Source: an uncultured bacterium
Lineage (GTDB): Bacteria; Planctomycetota; UBA1135; GCA-002686595
NCBI GenBank assembly: GCA_938075305.1
Contig: CALJGV010000012.1
Coordinates: 1-64,000 of the forward strand
Length of the DNA stretch: 64,000 nucleotides
Direction: 5' to 3'
The notes under the pieces are model-generated. The model saw only the letters and a list, made by a program, of their open reading frames with translations, had not been told where the DNA came from and made no database searches. The position numbers and the translations under genes were made by a program. This document shows positions 35,337 through 44,021 of the stretch, one piece after another; position 1 is the stretch's first letter; the number at the start of each line of letters is the position of its first letter.

Positions 35337-36698
35337 ATGCTCCACGCCGCCCTCTGCCTGCTCCCAGTCGCGCTCGTCCCGGCCCCGCAGGACGCGGGCC
35401 CTGCGATCCAGCCACCGCCCACCGCGGTCCGAGAGCGGTTCGGACTGACGGGCTTCTACGGACAATGGTGTGATGCCGGCGGCATGCCCGTCGTGGCCTC
35501 GGCCCGGGTGCACCCGGCCGCGCTCAGGGAGGCCCACTTCCTGATCATGAAGATGCTCGGCGAGCGACCGGACATCTTGCAGGCCCTCGGAGAGAACGGC
35601 GTGCGCTTCACCGTCATGGCCCATGACGAGTGGACCACGGACGTCCCCGAGCACGCCGGGTTAGCGCCGGCCCGCTTCTGGGACCGACGCGCGAGGGGTC
35701 TTGGTCCCACACCGTCGCGGCCCTCCGTGAGCTGCGGCGAGGAGAACCTCCTCGCCTTTCCCGGGGACCCCTACGCCGCCGAGAACATCCTGATCCACGA
35801 GTTCGCCCACGCCATCCAACTCATGGGCCTTACGACGACCACGCCCACCTTCGGATCACGCCTCTCCGACGCATACCGGGACGCCATGGAGGCCGGTCGT
35901 TGGGAGGGGACCTACGCCGCCAGCAATCCTCAGGAGTACTGGGCCGAGGGAGTCCAGAGCTACTTCGACACCAACCGGACCAACGACCACGACCACGGCG
36001 AGGTCGACACTCGCGAGGAGCTTCTGGTCCACGACCCGGACCTCTACGCCCTCTGCCTGGAGGTCTTCGGAGCGGACGCCTGGCGATACGTGCACCCTCG
36101 CCTCCGAGCTGGGGAGGGGCACCTCGCGGGATATCGACCGTCGGCATCGCCGCGCTTTGCCTGGCCGGCGGAGATGGTGCGGCTCTACCAGAACGAGGAG
36201 CGGGAGCGCGCGATTCGGCAGGAACCAGGGGAGACCGACCTGGCCTTCGACCTCCGACGCGCCGAGGGCGGTGGCATTGCCTCCATGATCCGACTCGGCG
36301 TGCGGTACCGGGAGGGCCGCGGCGTGGACCGCGACCCGGGTGTGGCCCTGCGCTGGTTCCGCGCCGCCGCAGAAGCCGGCGACCCCGAGGCCCTTGACCA
36401 CCTCGGCTGGATGCTGGAGATGGGCCTCGGTTGCGAGGTCAACTTCCCCGAGGCTATCCGGGCTTACCGGAGGGCTGCGGAGGGCCGAAACCACCAGGCG
36501 CGCTTCAATCTAGGCCGCGTGCTGTTGGAGGAGCGGGGCCCCCTGGGGCCCGATCCCCTCATGGCCGCCATGTGGCTGGAGCTCGCCGCGATGGCCCGTC
36601 ACGAGGGAGCCGCCGCGCTTCTGGAGAGCATGGATGGTCAGGTGCTCGACGGACCCGGGCGGGAGCGGGCGCGCCGGCTCGCCGTGGCGTGGCGCTGA
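35337..36698 (+). CDS. Exported zinc peptidase-like protein with Sel1 repeats
   Basis: A 453-residue exported protein. A signal peptide (MLHAALCLLPVALVPAPQDA) leads to a metallopeptidase-like domain: HEFAH at residues 154-158 within NILIHEFAHAIQ, and a second-helix Glu at E204 in QEYWAEGVQSYF, the layout of anthrax lethal-factor-type (ATLF-like) and related gluzincins. From about residue 295 there are Sel1-type TPR repeats (GVRYREGRGVDRDPGVALRW, LGWMLEMGLGCEVNFPEAIR, LGRVLLEERGPLGPDPLMAA). The substrate is unknown. ATG 35337 is preferred; one three codons earlier is possible. Confidence 0.78.
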   Translation: MLHAALCLLPVALVPAPQDAGPAIQPPPTAVRERFGLTGFYGQWCDAGGMPVVASARVHPAALREAHFLIMKMLGERPDILQALGENGVRFTVMAHDEWTTDVPEHAGLAPARFWDRRARGLGPTPSRPSVSCGEENLLAFPGDPYAAENILIHEFAHAIQLMGLTTTTPTFGSRLSDAYRDAMEAGRWEGTYAASNPQEYWAEGVQSYFDTNRTNDHDHGEVDTREELLVHDPDLYALCLEVFGADAWRYVHPRLRAGEGHLAGYRPSASPRFAWPAEMVRLYQNEERERAIRQEPGETDLAFDLRRAEGGGIASMIRLGVRYREGRGVDRDPGVALRWFRAAAEAGDPEALDHLGWMLEMGLGCEVNFPEAIRAYRRAAEGRNHQARFNLGRVLLEERGPLGPDPLMAAMWLELAAMARHEGAAALLESMDGQVLDGPGRERARRLAVAWR

Positions 36699-36720
36699 CC
36701 ACTCACACCGGGTCCACAGT

Positions 36721-37512
36721 TCAGTCTCCGGCCCGGTGGAGCTCGACGGTCCCCAGCACCAGGCTGCCCCGAAGCGGCGCCTGGCCAATGGTCGAGCCGG
36801 ACCGAAGGGTGCCATCCGCGGCGGTGACGTCGAAGAGGAACAGCGCACAGCACCCCGGCGTCAGCGCCGGGCTGCCCGCGGTCCAGCTCCCGCCCCCCTC
36901 GACCGAGGGGTAGGCGCTCGGGTGAAACTCGCCGTCTGAGCCCTGCTGAGTGACGCGTACGGCCTGTGCATCCACGGGGCACCCCGCCCCGTCGATCAGC
37001 TGAAACTCGATGCTGAACGGCCGGGCGCTCGGTGGGGCGCCATGCCCCACCGCGCCGATGGACGCCGAGCGGACCCCCACCTCCAGCGGAGCGTGGGATG
37101 CGGAGGGCCCCCGGTGCGCCCGGCGCTGCTCGGCGGTCATGAGGAACGTCCACCCGGCCCCCCCCTGCCCACCGTGGGGATTGAAGCGCGCGCCGCCCTG
37201 GCCAAGCGCATCAGCGATCGGCCCCGCGGCTCCGGCCTCAGCCAGGGCCCCTTGGGGGAGCGGCAGTCCAGCGAGGGGCATGAACGGCGCGAGCTGGGCC
37301 TCCAGGTCGGCCGCGCCTCCGAGGTCCAGTGAGGGGACCGCCCCCTCTTCCAGTTCGACCTGCACGTCCGATCCCTGCACCCCGGTGACGCCCTGGAGGA
37401 CGGGAGAGTACCGTTCCACAAACCTTGAGACGGAGGCCATCCCGAGCACGAAGAGTCCGTAGACGAGAATGGGGCCCTTGAAGGGCAGGCGAGTCCTGGG
37501 AGCACGAGCCAT
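36721..37512 (-). CDS. Membrane-anchored hypothetical protein
   Basis: A 263-residue protein with one N-terminal membrane helix (ILVYGLFVLGMASVSRFV) after a basic start, which orients the rest outside the cytoplasm. The following stretch is Gly/Ala-rich with low complexity (about 70-115). The C-terminal half is beta-rich, with FSIEFQLIDGAGCPVDAQAVRV and ALFLFDVTAADGTLRSG. I do not recognise a family. It converges on the zinc peptidase with 22 bases between stops. Confidence 0.5.
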   Translation of the reverse strand: MARAPRTRLPFKGPILVYGLFVLGMASVSRFVERYSPVLQGVTGVQGSDVQVELEEGAVPSLDLGGAADLEAQLAPFMPLAGLPLPQGALAEAGAAGPIADALGQGGARFNPHGGQGGAGWTFLMTAEQRRAHRGPSASHAPLEVGVRSASIGAVGHGAPPSARPFSIEFQLIDGAGCPVDAQAVRVTQQGSDGEFHPSAYPSVEGGGSWTAGSPALTPGCCALFLFDVTAADGTLRSGSTIGQAPLRGSLVLGTVELHRAGD

Positions 37513-37614
37513 GACGCTGTGGACATCGACCCACAGGGTCCCCCGCCTTTTGCCAACCGCCGGAGGGGCTCAACGGTCCCCGAACGGGGCGCCCACAGGG
37601 CACCGATTTGGACC

Positions 37615-39507
37615 TCAGCCGCCCCCCAGGGCGTTGATGGCGCCGATCACCTCAGCGGATCCCGGCCGGAGGACGCCCGCCGTGGACAGGGCCGCTCTGG
37701 CCTCCTCGAGACGCCCCAACGCCCCCAGGGCCCGGCCCAGGTTGAACCAGGCGTTGAAGTACCCCGGGTCCAGTCGGACTGCGACGCGGTAGTGCCCCAC
37801 GGCATCCCCCAGCCGATCGTCGATGAAGAGGGCGGTGGCCAGGTTGTTCCGGAGAGTCGCGTGATTGGGGAACGTCTGCAAGGCACGCTCGAACTCCTCG
37901 ATCGCCTCCCCCGTACGGCCGCTCCGGGCGAGGTACTCCCCGAGGTGCAGGCGCGCGATCTCTTCGCCGTCTCCCTCCAGAGCCTGCCGGAGGAGCGCCT
38001 CCGCGCGTTCTCCATGGCCGAGCTCCAGGAGAGAGATTCCGAGCTCCCTCAGCGCGTCCGGCCGACCCGGACTGAGCGCCAGCGCGCGACTCGCGTACTC
38101 TGCCGCCAGTCCACGCGCAAGGCCCGCGAACTCCTCACCCCGCGGCGCCGGAAGCGGCCGCACCGCCACCGCGAGGTTCACCCAGGTGCCCGGGTCGTTC
38201 GGGTTCCGCTCCTCGTCCCGCCGCGCCATGGCCCAGGGCAGGAACGGTCGCTCATCTGGCTGGTCCGCCACGAGGGTCAGGGAGAGGGTCGCCATCTCGT
38301 CGGTCGACTCCAGGCCGTAGCCCACCCGACGCGGCGGCGAGGACGGGTTGTGCGGGTTCGCCGCGGAGTTGTCGTAGGTGTACTCGAACTCCACGCGCGT
38401 GCCCGCCGGGAGCCGCACGGGAGTGCGGAAGTGGTAGTCGTCCTGCCAGTCGAAGTCCCAGCGGTCGATCTCGAAGAGGGTGAGCCGCTCGCCGTCGGGG
38501 GGCGTCGCCCAGGACACCATGTGGGTGCAGAGGTAGTGGGCGTGCGGGTACACCGCGCGCAGCTCCGTGGCCACGGGTAGGACCACGTGGTCCTCGGCTT
38601 TGAAGTCCGCCGCACCCGCCGGAATGTCGATGCGCTCCGAGCGCATCACCAGGGCGAAGGGGGTCTCGTCCGGCGGAACCTCGGTGAGGTACAGCCCGAC
38701 GACCGGGCGGACGCGCTCCGGCTTCCCGGTGGGCGTCAGGTGCAGTTGGAGGACGAGATCGTTCCCCGGCCAGAGGCGCCACGCCCGACCCGGCCCGCTC
38801 CGCCGGACCGCTTTGCCCGGGGTCCAGCCCAGGAAGTGCCCGTCCGGCGGACGTGAGAGCCCCATCTCCATCCCGCCGAATCCCGGGCCAGGATCCACCT
38901 CATCCCTTCGTCGCGCGTCCCGAGTCCCGTCCAGCTGGAGCACCGCGTGGTGGCAACTGGCGTTGCCCGGACGGATCTCCACGGCGTCCACGAAGCGGAG
39001 CCCGCCGGAGGGCGCCGGCAGCACGAGGTTGCGGAAGAGGTCGGGGCCGGCGGCCGGCACCTCGATCCAGTCATCGGCGGTCAGGACCAGGTCCGGCTCA
39101 CCGAGCTGCCAACCCGACCCGAAGACCGGCGGCGCCGGCTCCTCAGCGGGATCGCCACGCCAGGCGCCGCCCTCCACCCAGGCCGCGAGTCGCGCCACCT
39201 CGAGGTCGCTGAGGCCCCGCGCCCCAACGAAGTCCCCATGGACCGGGAGCCACGGCGGCATGTAGCCGCTCGACGTGACCCTCACGATCTGCCGCCGCTT
39301 GCGCCAGGCGTCCTCGTACGTCAGCAGGCTGAAGGGTGCAGGCTGCCCCGGCCGGTGGCAGGTCGAGCAATGCCGATGGACGAGCTCTGCGATGCCACCA
39401 GACCAGGTCTCCACCTCGGCCTCGGCCTGACAGGCGGCCAGTAGAGAGAGGGCTCCGAGCCCCAGCGTACGCCGGCAGCTCAAGGCGCCAGCTCCTCGAT
39501 CTCGCAC
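37615..39507 (-). CDS. Cytochrome c / copper monooxygenase / TPR lipoprotein
   Basis: A 630-residue putative lipoprotein (lipobox LLAAC, Cys 26) with three modules. The first is a cytochrome c-like domain with C47-S-T-C-H51 and a possible haem ligand Met in GYMPPW. The second (about 135-440) resembles copper type II ascorbate-dependent monooxygenases of the PHM/DBM type: H186-H187 and H256 fit one copper site, H322-x-H324 (YPHAHYL) the other. The third (about 450-610) is a chain of TPR repeats. It probably oxidises a substrate in the periplasm using the haem domain as electron donor. The start is a GTG that overlaps the upstream redoxin gene by 28 bases. Confidence 0.78.
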   Translation of the reverse strand: MRDRGAGALSCRRTLGLGALSLLAACQAEAEVETWSGGIAELVHRHCSTCHRPGQPAPFSLLTYEDAWRKRRQIVRVTSSGYMPPWLPVHGDFVGARGLSDLEVARLAAWVEGGAWRGDPAEEPAPPVFGSGWQLGEPDLVLTADDWIEVPAAGPDLFRNLVLPAPSGGLRFVDAVEIRPGNASCHHAVLQLDGTRDARRRDEVDPGPGFGGMEMGLSRPPDGHFLGWTPGKAVRRSGPGRAWRLWPGNDLVLQLHLTPTGKPERVRPVVGLYLTEVPPDETPFALVMRSERIDIPAGAADFKAEDHVVLPVATELRAVYPHAHYLCTHMVSWATPPDGERLTLFEIDRWDFDWQDDYHFRTPVRLPAGTRVEFEYTYDNSAANPHNPSSPPRRVGYGLESTDEMATLSLTLVADQPDERPFLPWAMARRDEERNPNDPGTWVNLAVAVRPLPAPRGEEFAGLARGLAAEYASRALALSPGRPDALRELGISLLELGHGERAEALLRQALEGDGEEIARLHLGEYLARSGRTGEAIEEFERALQTFPNHATLRNNLATALFIDDRLGDAVGHYRVAVRLDPGYFNAWFNLGRALGALGRLEEARAALSTAGVLRPGSAEVIGAINALGGG

Positions 39508-40088
39508 CCCACGGCGGGAGCCGCGGGAGGCACGGCCCCAGCCCCCGTGGCCACCGCCTCGATCGCCTCGCGCAGCTCATGGCGCGAGACCGTCGCCCGT
39601 CGAGCTCCCAGCGCAGGGAAGCGGTCGTCGATCCGGCCCAGGTACCGGAGCTCGCCCGCGGAGTCGAACACCGCCGCCTCCGGGGTCCGGGTTGCTCCGA
39701 CGTGGGCCACCAGCCGGTGCTCTCCGTCGAGGACCACCGATCCCTCGAGGGCGTATCGCCGCGCGTGGGCCACGGCGTCCTCGGCGGTCACGCCTGGATC
39801 GACGTGCACCAGGAAGACCCCCACCCCGAGGTCGCGGCAGCGGCCGCCAATCTCGCGGAGCTCGGGGGCGTAGGCGTTCGCGATCGGGCAGTCCACCGTC
39901 AGGAAGACCCACACCGTCGCGGGGCCGCGGTTCACCGGCAGTGGGTCCACCCACGAGCCCGCCCCCTCTCCCCGCACCACCTCCACCGGACCCACCCCCG
40001 CACGCTCTCCGCACCCCCCCACCACGGGGGTGAGCAGGAGCCCGAGCAGCCCGCCCGCGCAGCATCTCGAAAAGAGGATCCCGATCAT
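39480..40088 (-). CDS. Redoxin-domain (TlpA-like) lipoprotein
   Basis: A 202-residue putative lipoprotein with an N-terminal hydrophobic segment and lipobox VVGGC, then a thioredoxin-fold domain: VWVFLTVDCPIANAYAPELRE, DLGVGVFLVHVDPGV, VAHVGATRTPEAAVFDSAG and a C-terminal AVGCEIEEL. A single Cys (DCPIAN) replaces the usual CxxC. Redoxins with this ending are regularly found beside cytochrome c/monooxygenase/TPR proteins in planctomycetes and other bacteria, as here, where the genes overlap. ATG 40088 is seven bases after TATGAT; ATG 40100 is also possible. Confidence 0.78.
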   Translation of the reverse strand: MIGILFSRCCAGGLLGLLLTPVVGGCGERAGVGPVEVVRGEGAGSWVDPLPVNRGPATVWVFLTVDCPIANAYAPELREIGGRCRDLGVGVFLVHVDPGVTAEDAVAHARRYALEGSVVLDGEHRLVAHVGATRTPEAAVFDSAGELRYLGRIDDRFPALGARRATVSRHELREAIEAVATGAGAVPPAAPAVGCEIEELAP

Positions 40089-40095
40089 CGGATGG

Positions 40096-40101
40096 ATCAT
40101 A
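40096..40101 (-). promoter_or_regulatory. Putative -10 hexamer of a leaderless transcript
   Basis: TATGAT (minus strand), seven bases before the ATG at 40088 of the redoxin/monooxygenase operon. The alternative ATG at 40100 lies within it. Confidence 0.45.
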
Positions 40102-40208
40102 GCCGCTCCCCGGACACGACCCCGGCGGGGTCCAGGGGGCGCGAAACACACCCTCCGATTGCCCCCGCCCGCTTTGCATTCGGGGGGCCATCATGCGACG
40201 TTACGTCA

Positions 40209-41615
40209 ATGACCGGGCGGGCACCGCGCACAGTCCTCGTGGGCTTTCATACCGAGCTCAACCAGTGCGCCGTCCGGGCCGCCCTCGACGAGCTCGTCGG
40301 CCGCCGCGCGGCGCCCCCGTTCCTGGGGCTGGTCTCCCGGACGAACTTCCTGGGAGACCGCGCGGACACGTTCCTGCACGATACCCGTGGCTTCAGGGAC
40401 CTTGACTGGAGGAGCTCGAGACACTGGCCCATCCCGAGCGCCACCCTCTGGCGAAAGCTGCAGCCCGCCGAGGCCGTGGCCATGAAGCTGATGGACCGCA
40501 CCTGGCGAAGGTCACGTGCGGGCCGTGGGCACGAGTCCCGCAAGAGGACGTGGCTGCAATGGGCCACCTATGCCTACGGCTTCCTGGCTCACCACAGGGT
40601 CGAGCGACTGCTCCACTGCAACATCCCTCACTTCGGGTTCCAATTCGTCCTGTTCGAGGTGGCGCAAGCCATGGGAATCGAGGCGCGGTACCTGATGCAG
40701 CTCCAGGTCCGCGACACCTTCATCGTCGCGAGCTCCATCGAGGACCCCCACGCGGCGACCCGATCGCGCCTGGCAGACCCCACGCCTCTGCCGCCCCTGG
40801 ACGAGCGTATGGAGGTCGAGCTCCAGCGGCGCGTGCAGCGCACCCAGCCGTTCTACATGACCCGCAGGGGGACGCCCTGGTCCCAGCGCCTTCACGCCGC
40901 GCAGCGCCGCTTGTCCCGCGGCCTCATTCGGTCCATCCCCACCGCGATGGCCTATCGCTCCGCCCGTCGCCGGCGGGGTGCCCTGCCCGGAGAAGACGCT
41001 CCCTTCGTCTACCTCCCCCTTCACCTCCAACCAGAGGCCACGACGCTCCCGCTGGGGGGCATCTACGCGGATCAGTCCATCGTGATCGAGACGTTGGTCC
41101 GGGCGCTGCCGCCGGGCTGGCTGTTGGTGATCAAGGAGAACCCCAAGCAGCGCTTCCAGAAGCGAAGCGGGCATTTCTACCGCACCCTCGCCGCCCACGA
41201 CTCCGTGCGGCTGGTCGGTCGACGGACGGACAGCTTCGCCCTGACTGTCCAGGCTCGGGCGGTCGCCACGGTCACGGGCACCGCCGGCTGGGAGGCCCTG
41301 TGCCTGGGCCGCCCCGGCCTGCTGTTCGGTCCCGGCTTCTATGAGGCCGCCGTCGGAGCGACCCGCATCCGATCCGTGGAGGACGCGCAGAGCACGCTGG
41401 CGGCGATCGAGCGCGGCGAGGATCAGGCGCCGACGGAGGAGTCATGCCTCGAGTTCCTGGCCGCCCTTCAGGCGGTCTCCTATAAGGGCGCCTGCGACTC
41501 GCTCTACCTCCGCGACTCCGAGGTGGGCGAACAAGGCTCGATGGAAGCGTGTGCGGCGGCCGTGCTCAACGGCCTCACCAGCCCGGGTGCGGGGGAGAGA
41601 GAGACCGATGCGTGA
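40209..41615 (+). CDS. Capsule-synthesis-like glycan protein, tandem paralog 1
   Basis: A 468-residue protein related to capsule polysaccharide biosynthesis (KpsS/KpsC-like, GT-B-type) proteins. Its C-terminal half has YLPLHLQPEATTLPLGG, DQSIVIETLVRALPPGWLL, VIKENPKQR and the donor-site-like VATVTGTAGWEALCLGRPGLLFG. The N-terminal half starts VLVGFHTELNQCAVRAALDE and has SRTNFLGDRADTFLHD. It is 30-40% identical by eye to the next gene. An upstream open frame extends far 5' but overlaps the redoxin gene, so ATG 40209 is used. Possibly a glycosyltransferase adding the neighbouring locus's pseudaminic acid; that is inference. Confidence 0.72.
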   Translation: MTGRAPRTVLVGFHTELNQCAVRAALDELVGRRAAPPFLGLVSRTNFLGDRADTFLHDTRGFRDLDWRSSRHWPIPSATLWRKLQPAEAVAMKLMDRTWRRSRAGRGHESRKRTWLQWATYAYGFLAHHRVERLLHCNIPHFGFQFVLFEVAQAMGIEARYLMQLQVRDTFIVASSIEDPHAATRSRLADPTPLPPLDERMEVELQRRVQRTQPFYMTRRGTPWSQRLHAAQRRLSRGLIRSIPTAMAYRSARRRRGALPGEDAPFVYLPLHLQPEATTLPLGGIYADQSIVIETLVRALPPGWLLVIKENPKQRFQKRSGHFYRTLAAHDSVRLVGRRTDSFALTVQARAVATVTGTAGWEALCLGRPGLLFGPGFYEAAVGATRIRSVEDAQSTLAAIERGEDQAPTEESCLEFLAALQAVSYKGACDSLYLRDSEVGEQGSMEACAAAVLNGLTSPGAGERETDA

Positions 41616-43035
41616 GGTCGCACCCACCCTGTTCTTTGGCTTCCGGCGACCGCTCAATCAGGCCGCCCTCCGCGCGGCGCTGAAGGCGAACCGCCCGCAG
41701 CGTGTCGGCCTGATCTCCCGAACCAACTTCCTCGGGGACGAGGCGGACTGGTTCCTCTCCGCGCGCCACGGCTTCCGGGCCTGCACGTTTCTCTCCAACC
41801 CACACGACGGGTTCCCCGGCGCCGAACTCCTGCGCCAGCTCCTACCCAACGAGGTCGCCGCCCTCCGGATGTACGAGCGCATCTTCCGTGGGGCCAGTAC
41901 CGGCCAGTCCTACGAGAAGCGACGGACGCTCTACAAGGAGCACGTCGCCTGGGCCTACGGGTTGTTGCGCGAAGGCGGCTACCAGCGGGTGATTTTCTCT
42001 GAGATCCCCCACCACCCCTTCCCGTACATCCTCCACTCGGTGGGCACCGCCATGGGCCTGGACGTCCTCTTCCTCGCCCAGACGCAGGTGAAGGAGACCT
42101 TCGTGATCTCCGAGTCCATCGAGCAGCTCTTCGAGCCCATCCAGACGGCCTACCGCTCCCTGCTCAAGCGGGAGCCCACGCCCGGCTCATCCGAGGAGCT
42201 GGAACCTCACCTCCAGGCGGAGTTCGAGCGCCGGACCGCGGAGCACAAGCCCTTCTACATGGGCGTAGCGGACCTCACCTGGCGCAAGCGCGTCTATCAA
42301 AGGTCGAAGAGGTTCTTCCGGGGAGATGACCGCCTCCGCGTCCACCGGACCATCCAAAACGGGCTCTCGTACCTTCGGGCCCGTCGAGATGCGCCACAAG
42401 CGAAGGAGCGGTTCGTGTACTTCCCGCTGCACCTGCAACCGGAGGCGACCACCTCTCCCATGGGCGGGGTCTATGGGGATCAAAACCTCGCCATCGAGAC
42501 CCTCGTGCGGGCTCTGCCTCCCGGCTGGAAGGTCGCCGTAAAGGAGAACCCCGCCCAGCGCCTCGCCAAGCGAGACCGTGGCTTCTACGAGCAGCTGGGG
42601 AGCATGGACGCCGTCCACCTGGTCTCCAAGGGGGAGAGCACCTTCGACCTCATCGAACGCTGCCAGGCCGTGGCCACCATCACAGGCACAGCGGGTTGGG
42701 AAGCTCTCTTTCGGGGTAAGCCCGCGCTCGCCTTCGGGCGCGCCTTCTTCCGGGGAGGGCCGGGGGTGATCACGGTGGATGACCCCGAAGAGCTCGCCCG
42801 CGAGCTCAGGGCGATCGAGGACGGCACCTTCGAGAACGCCACCCACGCGGACCTCCGGCGCTTCCTCCTCGCGATTCAGTCCGCGAGCCACCATGGGATC
42901 GTCGACCCCGTCTACCTGCGCGATTCGACCCTGGATTTCGAGGAGTGCGTGGACCGGTACGCCCAGGCCCTCACCCAGATGATGCAGCGCGAGTGCAAGG
43001 GCGCGAACCCGAGCACCCTGGCCGCCCCCGCCTGA
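41608..43035 (+). CDS. Capsule-synthesis-like glycan protein, tandem paralog 2
   Basis: A 475-residue paralog of the preceding gene. The shared blocks are SRTNFLGDEADWFLSARHGF, YFPLHLQPEATTSPMGG, DQNLAIETLVRALPPGWK, VKENPAQRLAKRD and VATITGTAGWEALFRGKPALAFG. The ATG overlaps the upstream stop by eight bases (ATGCGTGA), so it is translationally coupled. The two copies differ in the N-terminal half, which would fit different acceptors. It ends 16 bases before the convergent glycosyltransferase of the pse operon. Confidence 0.72.
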   Translation: MREVAPTLFFGFRRPLNQAALRAALKANRPQRVGLISRTNFLGDEADWFLSARHGFRACTFLSNPHDGFPGAELLRQLLPNEVAALRMYERIFRGASTGQSYEKRRTLYKEHVAWAYGLLREGGYQRVIFSEIPHHPFPYILHSVGTAMGLDVLFLAQTQVKETFVISESIEQLFEPIQTAYRSLLKREPTPGSSEELEPHLQAEFERRTAEHKPFYMGVADLTWRKRVYQRSKRFFRGDDRLRVHRTIQNGLSYLRARRDAPQAKERFVYFPLHLQPEATTSPMGGVYGDQNLAIETLVRALPPGWKVAVKENPAQRLAKRDRGFYEQLGSMDAVHLVSKGESTFDLIERCQAVATITGTAGWEALFRGKPALAFGRAFFRGGPGVITVDDPEELARELRAIEDGTFENATHADLRRFLLAIQSASHHGIVDPVYLRDSTLDFEECVDRYAQALTQMMQRECKGANPSTLAAPA

Positions 43036-43051
43036 GCACAGACCCGGGTGG

Positions 43052-43978
43052 TCAGCCGGGGTGGCGCAGCCGCTCCTGGAGCCGCCGCACGGTCCGCCGG
43101 ATCGCCCCAGCCTCGCCGTAACGCCCCTTCGCAAGGTGCCGGATACGCGCCAGGCCCGGGACCGGCACGCCGACGCCCTGGGTGCCGAGGAGCCATCTAA
43201 ACGCCGTGTCCTCGTGGCACTTCGCGAACGCTGGCTCGGCCCGCTGGTAGGCCGAGATGTCACGGCAATACCCGTTGGCCCGCGCCACATCACCGTGGGT
43301 GATCTGCAGCGGCCCCTTGGCGCGGGTCACAGGGACCTCCACGAACTCGAAGCTCTGCGCCACATCACGCAGAGCCGGGGCCTCGGTCCCGCGTACAGCG
43401 TCATCGGTGAGCAGCGACGTGAGCAGCTCCACCGATGGGTAGACCAGGGGGTCCGTCCGCCCCTGCAGCGCCGCGCCGAGCGCATCCAGGCACCCCTGGG
43501 TGAAGAGGACGTCGCAGTCGGTGAACCAGATCCAGTCCGCCTCGGTGGCGAGCGCTGCGTGGTTCCTGCCAATGGACCGCCGAAAGAGCTGCTCCCGCGG
43601 CAGAGCCCGCCAGTCCCAGCGCACCCCGGGGACATCCCGCCGGGAGACCAGCTCCAGGAGCTCGACTGTCCTCGCATCCTCCTGGCTGTGGTACACGGTC
43701 ATGGTCACGTCCACGTCCCGCGGAGGCGCCGCCACCAGGCTGCCGAGCTGGCACTCGAGCAGGTGGGAGTAGTTCCAGCAGTGGCTCACCAGCTCGATGG
43801 AGAGCCGCCCCCGCCGGCCCTCGGCGCTCCGCTCGGCGGGGGGCCAGAAGCGACGCAGAGGGAGCCAGCCCTTGACCGCCTGGCGCACCAACCACCCCTG
43901 GACGCCGTGCAGGGCGGACGGGGAAGCGACGGCGACGTCGAGGGCCGGTTCGCCGAGATCAGCCTGGCGTTCGCTCAC
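43052..43978 (-). CDS. GT-A fold glycosyltransferase (family 2-like)
   Basis: A 308-residue putative glycosyltransferase. The N-terminal Rossmann part IELVSHCWNYSHLLECQLGS leads to WRALPREQLFRRSIGRNHAAL and the DxD-like motif DWIWFTDCDVLFT at the end of strand 4, and a later FAKCHEDTAFRWLLG. This is the layout of GT2/GT-A enzymes. The open frame extends further 5' into pseI, but GTG 43978 (VSERQADLGEPAL) lies 43 bases after the pseI stop and is preferred. Last gene of the pse operon, so it may transfer a sugar onto the same glycan. Confidence 0.72.
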   Translation of the reverse strand: MSERQADLGEPALDVAVASPSALHGVQGWLVRQAVKGWLPLRRFWPPAERSAEGRRGRLSIELVSHCWNYSHLLECQLGSLVAAPPRDVDVTMTVYHSQEDARTVELLELVSRRDVPGVRWDWRALPREQLFRRSIGRNHAALATEADWIWFTDCDVLFTQGCLDALGAALQGRTDPLVYPSVELLTSLLTDDAVRGTEAPALRDVAQSFEFVEVPVTRAKGPLQITHGDVARANGYCRDISAYQRAEPAFAKCHEDTAFRWLLGTQGVGVPVPGLARIRHLAKGRYGEAGAIRRTVRRLQERLRHPG

Positions 43979-44021
43979 CGCGGCGGCCTCCGCCTTTCCA
44001 GCTTGTGCGCACGCACCGTGC

